A stretch of DNA of 38,685 nt from CAIZQW01 sp964459675. GTDB lineage: Bacteria > Verrucomicrobiota > Kiritimatiellia > RFP12 > UBA1067. The notes under the pieces were generated by a model. It saw nothing but the letters and a program-made list of their open reading frames with translations, ran no database searches and had not been told where the DNA came from. Positions 32,145 through 38,685 of the stretch are shown piece by piece. Within the stretch, counting starts at the first letter, position 1; each line of letters starts with the position of its first letter. The position numbers and the translations under genes are program-made. Location of the stretch: NCBI GenBank assembly GCA_964459675.1, contig CAYWNP010000007.1, forward strand, positions 1 through 38,685, given 5' to 3'.

Positions 32145-33572
32145 CTAGGCACCGAGGATCGTACGTATTACATCTTCGGCGGTGAACGACGTGGAACCTG
32201 CCTTGCAGAAGCGTTGAACGTTCAGGGCATCGTCACCCAACGTCACAATGCCAGGCTCTTTATAGCCATTCGTCCGGACTTGAGGTAGGCCACAGGCCGA
32301 TAAGAGTCCGTTACAGACACATTTACGACCGACAATAGACTCGGGTGTTCCACCCTTCGCCAGATAGGCAGCCTCGGGTTCAGCCGCACAACGATAGCCG
32401 ATTGTACCATCTTCCTTCCGATAAGGCTCCAAGAGATAACCGCCATCACAGACTTTAGTGCGCTGACGAACCACTTCTGGATCTGAGATCGTCCCCTCTA
32501 CCGCTGCTACCTTGAAGGGGAAGCCCGTCGGAGATACAACAGGATCTGTGAATACTGTTGTGTTGCCTGCCAAGAGCTTTTCACGAACCTTTGTTCGGAG
32601 CTCAGGCGCAAAACCCGAATCCTCGCAGAGGGCAAAGGCTGTGCCCACTTGGATACCCGCAGCCCCTTGCTCTAGGGCTTCTTTCAGCTTCTCGGGCGAA
32701 CCATAGCCACCGCCCAACCAAAAGGGCAAGCCAATCTTGCGCATCGCCTCCAGATTCACAATGTCACGGGTACCATAGATCGGCTGACCAAGCTCATCCA
32801 GCTTCATCGGTCCACGCGGTGGCGCGTTATGTCCGCCAGCCGTGAACCCCTCGATCACAAAGCCTTCCACGCTGCCTTCCGCACGCCGGAGCAACATCGT
32901 GGCCAGCGAATCAGAGGAGATGATCGGAAGAAAGTCAGGACGATTCAACGCGGGTGGCAACCCATCTGAGAAGAGCGTGGCAGGGTCAAAAATTCTAACA
33001 CAGTCCGTATCCGGCGTCGCATCAATGACACGGATTGGATAGGTGGCCGCTTGGTGATTGCAAAAGAGATCCAGAACCTTCGGAACATTGACCGGAATGC
33101 CTGCCCCCATAATGATCACAGAGACACCCGCCAACATGGCGCCGTAGATCGAGGGTAAGTGGGGGATCTGAATCTTTTCCAGATAGTTGATGCCAACTGG
33201 ATTGCTGTGCCCTTCACGCGCCAGAAAGACCTCGACATAATTGGCCACAACGCAAAGCTCATCTAAAAAGCTATTGCACTTGAGGGAATGAAAACCAATG
33301 GGCTTATACGGCACATGCGCCGGCTTGCCGCCTGGAATGTAAAACGTGTCAATAATGCTCTGCGCAAGTCGGGGAATCGGAAAAGCTTGAAGCGCACGAC
33401 GAATGTCGCCCCTGAGATCTCCATCCTGCAGACGACGCGCCAAAACTTGATCCAGCGCTGTTCCAGAGACAACTCCGAGCTGACCCATTCGCGACACCAC
33501 ATTCGCAAGATGCCAATGCGAAACGCCAATGCCCATCCCACCTTGAATAATTTTTGGAAGGTTAATTTTCAA
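32145..33572 (-). CDS. NPD/FabK-like FMN-dependent flavoprotein
   Basis: A 475-residue member of the nitronate monooxygenase / enoyl-ACP reductase II (FabK) / PfaD superfamily. The N-terminal PKIIQGGMGIGVS and the later GFTAGGHNAPPRGP, LGGGYGSPEKL and GIQVGTAFALCEDSG are the usual FMN and phosphate-binding segments. It is longer than NMO or FabK (about 310-350), with a C-terminal cysteine-containing extension (GRKCVCNGLLSACG). The start is TTG at 33572 with TAGGA nearby, because the FMN loop needs these residues. It has its own promoter and heads the trpFBA block. Its reaction, and any link to tryptophan synthesis, are unknown. Confidence 0.82.
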   Translation of the reverse strand: MKINLPKIIQGGMGIGVSHWHLANVVSRMGQLGVVSGTALDQVLARRLQDGDLRGDIRRALQAFPIPRLAQSIIDTFYIPGGKPAHVPYKPIGFHSLKCNSFLDELCVVANYVEVFLAREGHSNPVGINYLEKIQIPHLPSIYGAMLAGVSVIIMGAGIPVNVPKVLDLFCNHQAATYPIRVIDATPDTDCVRIFDPATLFSDGLPPALNRPDFLPIISSDSLATMLLRRAEGSVEGFVIEGFTAGGHNAPPRGPMKLDELGQPIYGTRDIVNLEAMRKIGLPFWLGGGYGSPEKLKEALEQGAAGIQVGTAFALCEDSGFAPELRTKVREKLLAGNTTVFTDPVVSPTGFPFKVAAVEGTISDPEVVRQRTKVCDGGYLLEPYRKEDGTIGYRCAAEPEAAYLAKGGTPESIVGRKCVCNGLLSACGLPQVRTNGYKEPGIVTLGDDALNVQRFCKAGSTSFTAEDVIRTILGA

Positions 33573-33619
33573 TGGTTCCTATCCTTTTTGCTACTGTTCT
33601 CTTATTAGGAAACAGAAAA

Positions 33620-33648
33620 ATCATATCATATCTCGCCGAAACACTCAA
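33620..33648 (-). promoter_or_regulatory. Promoter for the flavoprotein-trpFBA block
   Basis: On the minus strand TTGAGT (33643-33648), exactly 17 bp, then TATGAT (33620-33625) lie about 50 nt before the TTG start. A second overlapping TATGAT is at 33625-33630. This gives the trpFBA genes a promoter separate from trpGDC. Confidence 0.65.
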
Positions 33649-33807
33649 GCCGACAAGAAAACATAATTTCATAACTTTTTTCGCTTCCCTCTTGAAACCC
33701 AAGAGGCTATCTGATAAGGTACACTGGACTTTTTTAATTCCACAGGCACAGACATAACTAGCCTGAACGGGAACAAAATGCATTTCGCAAACGATCGGCA
33801 TGCGCCC

Positions 33808-33827
33808 GAACAGAATCGTCTCTGTTC
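33808..33827 (+). promoter_or_regulatory. Leader hairpin upstream of maeB
   Basis: GAACAGA and TCTGTTC form a perfect 7-bp stem with a 6-nt loop, 36 nt before the maeB ATG. It has no following T-run. It may be an operator or an mRNA leader structure. No convincing maeB promoter was found in 33650-33800. Confidence 0.4.
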
Positions 33828-33863
33828 TGTATTTCATTAAACTAAAAAAGGTGACCCGTAAGT

Positions 33864-35165
33864 ATGGCAACAGTACCTGTCAACCGTGAAACCGTATTGG
33901 CTTTTCACCAAGGAGGCAAAGTCGGCGTCCGCCTGACCAAGCCGTTGAAGACACAGAACGATCTCTGCCTGGCCTATACGCCGGGCGTCGCGCACGCCGT
34001 CAAGGAGATCGCAGCAAAACCTGAAACTATTTTTGACTACACCGCGAAAAGGAGCCTCGTCGCCGTCGTCTCGGATGGAACCGCTATCCTGGGTCTGGGC
34101 GACCTGGGTGCCGAGGCCTCGATCCCCGTCATGGAAGGGAAGGCTGTCCTCTTCAAGGCCTTTGGCGATGTTGACGCCTGGCCCGTGCCGGTCAACCACT
34201 GCCGTAAGGATGGCAAGAACACAGGCAAGACAGATCCTCAGCGTGTGATCGATGTGGTCATGGCGCTTGCCCCCATGTACGGCGGCATCAACCTGGAAGA
34301 CATCGCGGCCCCGGCTTGCTTTGAAATCGAAGATCGCCTGGACGCGATGCTCGACATCCCTGTATTCCATGACGACCAGTGGGGCACCGCGGTCATCACG
34401 CTGGCGGGACTGATGAACTACTCCCGTCTCTGCGGACGCAGCCTCGGCGAGATTCGCGTCGTCATGAATGGCGCTGGCGCCGCAGGTATCCGCATCGCGG
34501 ATATGTGCAAGGCTGCTGGCGTACGTGACTTGATCATGTGCGACACCAAGGGCGTCATCCATACCGATCGCACCGATCTCACGGACCACAAGCGCCGTCA
34601 TGCCTCCACCACCTCAGCCCGCACCCTCACTGAGGCGTTTCGTGGTGCTCATGTGTTCGTTGGCGTTTCAGCAGCTAACTGCGTGACGGCTGAAGAAATC
34701 CGCAGCATGGGTGAGTACCCCGCGATCTTCGCCATGTCCAATCCGGATCCTGAAGTCCACCCTGATATCGTCGCAGAGGTGCTCGGTAACAAGCCCTATG
34801 TGATGGCCACCGGACGATCGGACTTCCCGAACCAGGTGAACAACGTGCTCGGCTTCCCCTTCCTCTTCCGCGGCGCGCTGGACGTGAAGGCCAAGACCAT
34901 TAACACAGCCATGAAGGTGGCTGCCTCGGAAGCTCTCGCCGGACTCGCACGCGAAGCCGTACCGGCTGAGGTACAGGCTCTCTACCCGAATGAAAAGCTT
35001 GTCTTCGGAAACGGCTATATCATTCCGAAGCCATTTGATCGCCGCCTCTATGTCGAGGTCTCCTACGCAGTGGCCAAGGCAGCTGTCGAATCAGGCGCAG
35101 CCCCGGCAACCGATCTGGCAGCCCTCAAGGCAAGCCTGATCGCGCGCAATGCCGCACGCGGATAA
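33864..35165 (+). CDS. maeB: Malic enzyme
   Basis: A 433-residue malic enzyme that decarboxylates malate to pyruvate with reduction of NAD(P). The substrate domain contains LAYTPGVAHAVKEI, VSDGTAILGLGDLG and the metal ligands in FHDDQWGTAV. The Rossmann domain has VVMNGAGAAGIRIADM. It lacks the C-terminal phosphotransacetylase-like domain of E. coli MaeB, so it is the short bacterial form. AAAGGTGA precedes the ATG. Base composition is more G/C-rich than the flanking genes, with C-ending codons, suggesting high expression. It lies on the opposite strand between the two trp blocks and ends at a good terminator. Confidence 0.95.
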   Translation: MATVPVNRETVLAFHQGGKVGVRLTKPLKTQNDLCLAYTPGVAHAVKEIAAKPETIFDYTAKRSLVAVVSDGTAILGLGDLGAEASIPVMEGKAVLFKAFGDVDAWPVPVNHCRKDGKNTGKTDPQRVIDVVMALAPMYGGINLEDIAAPACFEIEDRLDAMLDIPVFHDDQWGTAVITLAGLMNYSRLCGRSLGEIRVVMNGAGAAGIRIADMCKAAGVRDLIMCDTKGVIHTDRTDLTDHKRRHASTTSARTLTEAFRGAHVFVGVSAANCVTAEEIRSMGEYPAIFAMSNPDPEVHPDIVAEVLGNKPYVMATGRSDFPNQVNNVLGFPFLFRGALDVKAKTINTAMKVAASEALAGLAREAVPAEVQALYPNEKLVFGNGYIIPKPFDRRLYVEVSYAVAKAAVESGAAPATDLAALKASLIARNAARG

Positions 35166-35191
35166 GCCTGTCGGATAGACTTAGAACCCTC

Positions 35192-35233
35192 AAGCGTTGG
35201 ATGTTCTTACCGGACACCCAACGCTTCTTTTTT
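35192..35233 (+). terminator. Rho-independent terminator of maeB
   Basis: AAGCGTTGG (35192-35200) pairs perfectly with CCAACGCTT (35218-35226), a 9-bp stem, followed by CTTTTTT. It lies 27 nt after the maeB stop and separates maeB from the toxin-antitoxin genes. Confidence 0.85.
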
Positions 35234-35236
35234 CAG

Positions 35237-35265
35237 TTGCACAACTATAACAAATATGTTATACA
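35237..35265 (+). promoter_or_regulatory. Promoter with built-in operator for the toxin-antitoxin pair
   Basis: TTGCAC (35237-35242), a 17-bp spacer, then TATACA (35260-35265). A perfect inverted repeat TATAAC/GTTATA (35246-35251 and 35258-35263) fills the spacer and overlaps the -10 box, as expected for autorepression. The -10 ends only 7 nt before the ATG, so the toxin mRNA would have almost no leader. Confidence 0.7.
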
Positions 35266-35272
35266 TATACCT

Positions 35273-35611
35273 ATGTCAGACCGCAAACCGTTGATTATAC
35301 TTTCTGGCGAAATAAAGACACCCCCTTTTAGTGCTGAAGCGCGCATCGAAGCAGTGACGTTATTGGGACTCCTTCAAGAAGGAGGCAAACCCTCCATGCC
35401 ACATGCAAGGCCCATGCCAAATATTGGGACACGCTGCCTTGAGCTACGTATAAAGGACAAGTCTGCAGAATGGCGTATTTTTTGCCGTGCCGACAGCGAT
35501 GCAATCGTGATGATTCATGTGTTGAAAAAGAAAACCGAACAAACACCTAAGTCTATCCTCAACTTATGTAGTGAGAGACTAAAGAACTATGACCGAATGA
35601 TGAAAGAGTAA
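35273..35611 (+). CDS. RelE/HigB-family (Gp49-like) toxin
   Basis: A 112-residue protein resembling phage-derived Gp49/HigB toxins, which are RelE-fold mRNA interferases acting at the ribosome. Visible features are the ELRIKDKSAEWRIFCRAD segment (basic strand region) and IVMIHVLKKKTEQTPKS, which matches the family's hydrophobic-KKT-TP pattern. The ATG at 35273 follows an autoregulatory-looking promoter, with no room for a Shine-Dalgarno site; an upstream in-frame start would lie inside the promoter. The antitoxin gene follows after 4 nt, the toxin-first order of higBA. A/T-rich sequence unlike maeB suggests acquisition. Confidence 0.85.
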   Translation: MSDRKPLIILSGEIKTPPFSAEARIEAVTLLGLLQEGGKPSMPHARPMPNIGTRCLELRIKDKSAEWRIFCRADSDAIVMIHVLKKKTEQTPKSILNLCSERLKNYDRMMKE

Positions 35612-35615
35612 TATT

Positions 35616-35921
35616 ATGGACACCAAGAAAAGAAACAAAATTGAAGCAGCGGGATATCAAGTTGTTGATTCGTCCGAGTGGCTTGGCTTGACAGAACAGG
35701 AAAAGGCGATTGTCAAAATGCGCGTCAACTTCGCGCTTGAAATCGAGCGGATTCGAAAGGCAAAGAAAATGTCGCAACAGACCCTTGCTGAACGGATCGG
35801 CACCAAACAGTCAGGAGTGGCACGGATGCTCAATAAGCCAGCCTCTGCAACCATTGATAGTCTGATTAATACACTGCTGGCCCTGGGCACCTCCCCGCGC
35901 CGTATCGCCGCCTTGATCTAG
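35616..35921 (+). CDS. XRE-family (HigA-like) antitoxin
   Basis: A 101-residue protein with a helix-turn-helix in residues about 47-95 (RIRKAKKMSQQTLAERIGTKQSG, read as two helices, then ARMLNKPASATIDSL). It should bind and neutralise the adjacent toxin and repress the shared promoter through the palindrome at 35246-35263. The N-terminal 45 residues, with WLGLTEQEKAIVKMRVNFAL, are typical of antitoxins paired with Gp49-type toxins. It starts 4 nt after the toxin stop, and its own stop codon lies in a hairpin. Confidence 0.87.
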   Translation: MDTKKRNKIEAAGYQVVDSSEWLGLTEQEKAIVKMRVNFALEIERIRKAKKMSQQTLAERIGTKQSGVARMLNKPASATIDSLINTLLALGTSPRRIAALI

Positions 35922-35942
35922 CCCGTCTGAAGACGGGGCTAG
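35918..35942. terminator. Hairpin at the antitoxin stop codon
   Basis: CTAGCCCGTCT and AGACGGGGCTAG pair nearly perfectly around a 2-nt centre with one extra G. The antitoxin stop codon is in the stem. No T-run follows, so this would be a weak terminator or an mRNA 3'-end stabiliser. Confidence 0.45.
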
Positions 35943-36001
35943 AAGATTAGCGAAGAAGTAACTTTCTCCCGCAGAGACACATTAAACATTGGAAGCAAAA
36001 G

Positions 36002-36238
36002 ATGATGAAACAAAAACCACAATTGCCCGCACCATTTCGTGACATGGTTGCGTCATTTCCAGAATCGTCCATGGGCACAAGCCGGATCAAGCTCGCCCTA
36101 TCGAATGGGCAACGTGTTTATGATGTGTTCGTCGCAGGCGATGGCATTATCGTCAAGATTGGAAACAAGATGATTGAGAAAATGGAAGATCTCAAATTCA
36201 GCCCTTCAGACATCACTAATGTGACTTCGGAAATCTGA
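36002..36238 (+). CDS. Small protein of unknown function
   Basis: A 78-residue soluble protein (MMKQKPQLPAPFRDM start) with no signal peptide or membrane segment. The central part (KLALSNGQRVYDVFVAGDG, then IIVKIGN) looks like beta-strands of a small barrel. The C-terminus (DLKFSPSDITNV) is polar. I do not recognise the family. GGAAG eight bases upstream is a weak ribosome site, and the second ATG (36005) is equally possible. It lies 80 nt after the antitoxin on the same strand and converges on trpC. It may have arrived with the toxin-antitoxin genes; that is inference. Confidence 0.55.
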   Translation: MMKQKPQLPAPFRDMVASFPESSMGTSRIKLALSNGQRVYDVFVAGDGIIVKIGNKMIEKMEDLKFSPSDITNVTSEI

Positions 36239-36271
36239 AGACCGATAGCTTCCAACAATGAACGGGAGTGT

Positions 36272-36298
36272 ATTTGGAAAACCTGTGGTCTTCCAAAT
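36272..36298. terminator. Inverted repeat between convergent genes
   Basis: ATTTGGAA and TTCCAAAT form a perfect 8-bp stem around an 11-nt loop. It lies between the small plus-strand gene and the trpC stop on the minus strand. With no T-run it is at most a weak bidirectional terminator. Confidence 0.35.
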
Positions 36299-36336
36299 GG
36301 ACTTAGCTCGACCGTTCGTTATCATCCAGAGGCAGA

Positions 36337-37089
36337 TTATTTTGAGATGATGGCTTGCAACGCCTGCTTCGGATTTTGATCCGACATCAGCGCGCTGCCG
36401 ATCAATGCGGCATCGTAGCCGTGCAGGCGCATGAGCGCCTCATGTGAATCAATGCCGCTGGCGGCGATCCACCGTTCCTGCGGAAGACGGTGCGCGATCA
36501 GCCGGACCGTCGTGGTCATGTCCATCTCGAGTGTTTCCAGATTACGATTATTGACTTGGATAATCTTCGCCCCGGACGCGCGGGCGAGCTCCAGTTCAGC
36601 TTCGTTAAAAATCTCGACGACCGCTTCGATACCGAACGATTCGGCCAATTGCCGCAGGTCACGCAACTGGCTCACCTCTGGCGTCAGCGCGACAATCAGC
36701 AGAAGCGCAGAAGCCGGCGTGGTTGCGGTCTGTCGAACCTGCAACTCGTCAAAGAGGAAGTCCTTCCGCAGGAGCGGCAGGGTCGTGTGCTTCGCGATCT
36801 CCTGCAAAAAGTCCAGCTGGCCGCCAAAGTGTTTCTCCTCGGTCAGGACCGAGATCGCCTGCGCGCCACCCTCGGTGTAGAGCCGCGCAATCTCAGCAGG
36901 AGAAATCCCTTCGTTGATCACCCCGCGCGAGGGCGAGGCGCGCTTATACTCCGCAATGATCGAAATACGTCCTTCACCCTTTGCAGAGAGAAAAGCAGGC
37001 CGGGTCCCGTTGAAGAAGTTACTCGGCGGCTGTTTTCTCAGCTGGATCAACTCGCCTTCCTTAGCTTGCCTGAAACGATCAAGAGGCAT
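36337..37089 (-). CDS. trpC: Indole-3-glycerol-phosphate synthase
   Basis: A 250-residue TIM-barrel enzyme that closes the indole ring. Family segments are IIAEYKRASPSRG (catalytic lysine region), LTEEKHFGG, LPLLRKDFLFDELQV, IIQVNNRNLETLEMD and the C-terminal IGSALM phosphate site. The ATG at 37089 is preferred because GGAGGG lies 8 nt upstream; an in-frame ATG at 37107 includes that ribosome site in its coding region. It overlaps the trpGD stop by 11 nt. It is the last gene of the trpGDC block, and trpF is 4.2 kb further on. Confidence 0.97.
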   Translation of the reverse strand: MPLDRFRQAKEGELIQLRKQPPSNFFNGTRPAFLSAKGEGRISIIAEYKRASPSRGVINEGISPAEIARLYTEGGAQAISVLTEEKHFGGQLDFLQEIAKHTTLPLLRKDFLFDELQVRQTATTPASALLLIVALTPEVSQLRDLRQLAESFGIEAVVEIFNEAELELARASGAKIIQVNNRNLETLEMDMTTTVRLIAHRLPQERWIAASGIDSHEALMRLHGYDAALIGSALMSDQNPKQALQAIISK

Positions 37090-38668
37090 AGACTCTCCCT
37101 CCGACACCGCCGGCCACAGCTTCGCGAGCCTTGGCCATGCAGGTCGCCAGCGTCATCTCCGGCTTCAACAGGTAAAGGCCGAGCCCCACATTGAGCGCCA
37201 CCATGTCCTTGACAGCCTGCGTCGCGCGTCCGCTTAAAATATCCCGCATCACCCGCTCCGAGTGGTCGAGCGATTCAATCTGCAGATCAGCCTCGGTGCA
37301 CGGCGCGATGCCATAGTCGGACGGCTGGATCTCCAGCTCTTCCAACTTGCCATCCTGCACCAGGATCACCTTCGAGGGTCCGAGCGGGGTCAACTCATCA
37401 TACCCCCCTGCCCCGTAGACCACTGCCGCGCGCTTCAATGTGGAGACGCGCAAGGTCTCGGCCATCAGCTTCAACAGCTCGGGCCGTGCCACGCCTAACA
37501 GGATGTGCGTGGGACGGGCTGGATTGAGAAGCGGTCCCAAAAGATTAAAGATGGTACGAATGCCCAGCTCTTTTCGGAGCGGCGCAATCGTCGCGAAGAC
37601 CGGATGGTAGAGCGGCGCATAGAGAAAGACAAACTTGTGCTGCTTCAACTCCTGGGGGACCTCTGCCGGAGGGGTGTTGATCGGAATGCCCAGCCGTTCA
37701 AGAATATCCGCGCTGCCGCACGTCGAGGTGATCGCACGATTACCATGCTTCACCACCTGATGTCCCATACCTGCCAAGGTCAGGGCCGTCGCTGTCGAAC
37801 AGTTGAACGAACTCCGTCCGTCCCCGCCCGTGCCCACCACATCAATGAAGTCACCGTCAATACCGTCGACCCGAAGCGCGCGCGCAAGAGCCGAACGTGC
37901 AGCTTGCGCAACCTCAATCGGTTTCTCACCCTTCAGCCGAAGCCCCATCAACAAAGCCCCAGCCTGAACAGGCGGCAGCTTGTCATCCATCAGCGCTTCA
38001 AAGGCATGCGAGGCCATGGCCGCAGTCAAGTCACGTCCCTCGGCAAGGGTGTTGAGCAGATTCTTCATCTGGATCTCGCCGCTCTCCGAGGAGAGAATCG
38101 CCTGCGGAAAGTTGGCGAGCAGTTTCATCCCGTCGGGCGTGAGAACGGACTCCGGATGGAATTGGACGCCGACCCACGGACGGTCACGATACTGCAAGCC
38201 CATGACGACGTCCTCCGGACCGCGGGCCGTTACCTTGAAGACCGAGCTCTTCTTGTCGGATGGAAGCGCTACGGCCAAGGAGTGATAACGTCCCACGCAC
38301 ATCGGATTGAAGAGCCCTTTAAAAAGTCCCTCTCCGTCATGGGTGATGTCCGAGGTCTTGCCGTGCATGATGGAGGGGGCCCGAAGCACTTCCTCTCCGG
38401 CGAAGAGTCCCAGGATCTGATGACCCAGGCAGATGCCGAGAACAGGAACCGAGGGATCCAGCCGCTTCAGGAACTCAAGGCAGTAACCCGAGTTGATCGG
38501 ATGGCTCGGCCCCGGCGAGATGCAGACCTTTTCGAGTTCGGGGTCCGTGGCCAGTTCGAGCAACCGGGGGTCGTCGTTATAGACCACAACCGGCGTCTCG
38601 CCCAGCATGCAAAAAGCCTGCACCAGGTTATACGTGAAGGAATCGTAATTATCGATGAATAAGAACAT
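37079..38668 (-). CDS. trpGD: Anthranilate synthase glutaminase fused to anthranilate phosphoribosyltransferase
   Basis: A 529-residue fusion of two tryptophan-pathway enzymes. Residues 1-190 are the class I glutamine amidotransferase TrpG, with nucleophile Cys80 in VLGICLGHQ and the His-Glu pair in VQFHPES. After a short linker, residues about 201-529 are TrpD, with the PRPP motif VVGTGGDGRSSFN and KHGNRAITSTCGSADILE. The ATG at 38668 is preferred; a TTG at 38680 sits too close to AAGGA. trpE, its partner, is not in the window and may lie beyond the right edge. Because pabBC here has no own glutaminase, TrpG probably serves both chorismate enzymes. Confidence 0.96.
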   Translation of the reverse strand: MFLFIDNYDSFTYNLVQAFCMLGETPVVVYNDDPRLLELATDPELEKVCISPGPSHPINSGYCLEFLKRLDPSVPVLGICLGHQILGLFAGEEVLRAPSIMHGKTSDITHDGEGLFKGLFNPMCVGRYHSLAVALPSDKKSSVFKVTARGPEDVVMGLQYRDRPWVGVQFHPESVLTPDGMKLLANFPQAILSSESGEIQMKNLLNTLAEGRDLTAAMASHAFEALMDDKLPPVQAGALLMGLRLKGEKPIEVAQAARSALARALRVDGIDGDFIDVVGTGGDGRSSFNCSTATALTLAGMGHQVVKHGNRAITSTCGSADILERLGIPINTPPAEVPQELKQHKFVFLYAPLYHPVFATIAPLRKELGIRTIFNLLGPLLNPARPTHILLGVARPELLKLMAETLRVSTLKRAAVVYGAGGYDELTPLGPSKVILVQDGKLEELEIQPSDYGIAPCTEADLQIESLDHSERVMRDILSGRATQAVKDMVALNVGLGLYLLKPEMTLATCMAKAREAVAGGVGGRVYAS

Positions 38669-38685
38669 GTTTAAATCCAATCCTT

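Noticed and set aside
33650..33800. TTGAAA...TAAGGT as a maeB promoter
   Set aside because: The -10 matches at only three positions; too weak to list.
36258..36350. Tiny plus-strand frame of about 30 codons (ATG at 36258)
   Set aside because: No ribosome site, no conserved pattern, overlaps the trpC 3' end and an inverted repeat.
37505..38662. Plus-strand open frame of 385 codons opposite trpGD
   Set aside because: It is antisense to conserved TrpG and TrpD motifs and shows no independent evidence of coding.
1..38685. tRNA, rRNA, insertion-sequence transposases, integrases or riboswitches
   Set aside because: I looked in all intergenic stretches and saw no cloverleaf, rRNA segment, transposase or integrase motif, or known aptamer core.

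Overview
This 38.7 kb window is bacterial, gene-dense and mostly housekeeping. LpxI (lipid A), a TorF-like outer-membrane barrel and lipoprotein signals point to a Gram-negative cell with an outer membrane. Sulfatases (one a double-domain protein), a long-type PurF, type III glutamine synthetase, a zinc-ribbon/PTS-IIA fusion and many short quasi-tandem intergenic repeats make a PVC-group bacterium (Kiritimatiellota, Lentisphaerota or Verrucomicrobiota) the most likely source. That placement is inferred from content, not tested by phylogeny. A 100-N run flanked by an exact 55-bp duplication shows this is a scaffolded draft or metagenome assembly.

Layout. 1-5.7 kb (minus): argS (cut by the window edge), trxA, galK, a phosphomannomutase/phosphoglucomutase, and a zinc-ribbon protein fused to a PTS EIIA domain. 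5.9-11.8 kb (minus): an overlapping carA-pyrG-carB pyrimidine operon. 12-16.2 kb: lpxI, an unidentified exported protein (with a decayed copy of its 3' end upstream of lpxI), a pabB-pabC fusion, and a small Tat-type lipoprotein with two CPRC knuckles. 16.3-20.8 kb (minus): two sulfatase genes, the second encoding two complete sulfatase domains. 20.9-27.5 kb (minus): glnN (GS-III), nadE (split only by the assembly gap), an ICMT-like methyltransferase and purF in series, with a TorF-like porin gene upstream. Both glnN and the porin gene have good sigma-54 promoter matches, which suggests a nitrogen-controlled regulon. 28-29.5 kb (plus): an AsmA-like protein and the redox repressor Rex. 29.6-38.7 kb: tryptophan genes in two minus-strand blocks, trp(GD)-trpC and an NPD/FabK-like flavoprotein gene followed by trpF-trpB-trpA. 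Plus-strand maeB, a higBA-type toxin-antitoxin pair and a small unknown gene lie between the blocks.

Glutamine links many of the genes. GS-III makes it, and CarA, PyrG, PurF and TrpG use its amide; TrpG probably also serves PabB, since no separate pabA is seen. NadE consumes ammonia.

The most unusual structure is a set of short arrays with a 7-8 nt period whose sequence differs from site to site. Two have inverted arms around a unique core of about 55-60 nt. One lies inside the argS reading frame and uses the same octamers as an intergenic copy 29 kb away. A separate pair of 29-bp palindromes between galK and trxA shows compensatory base changes.
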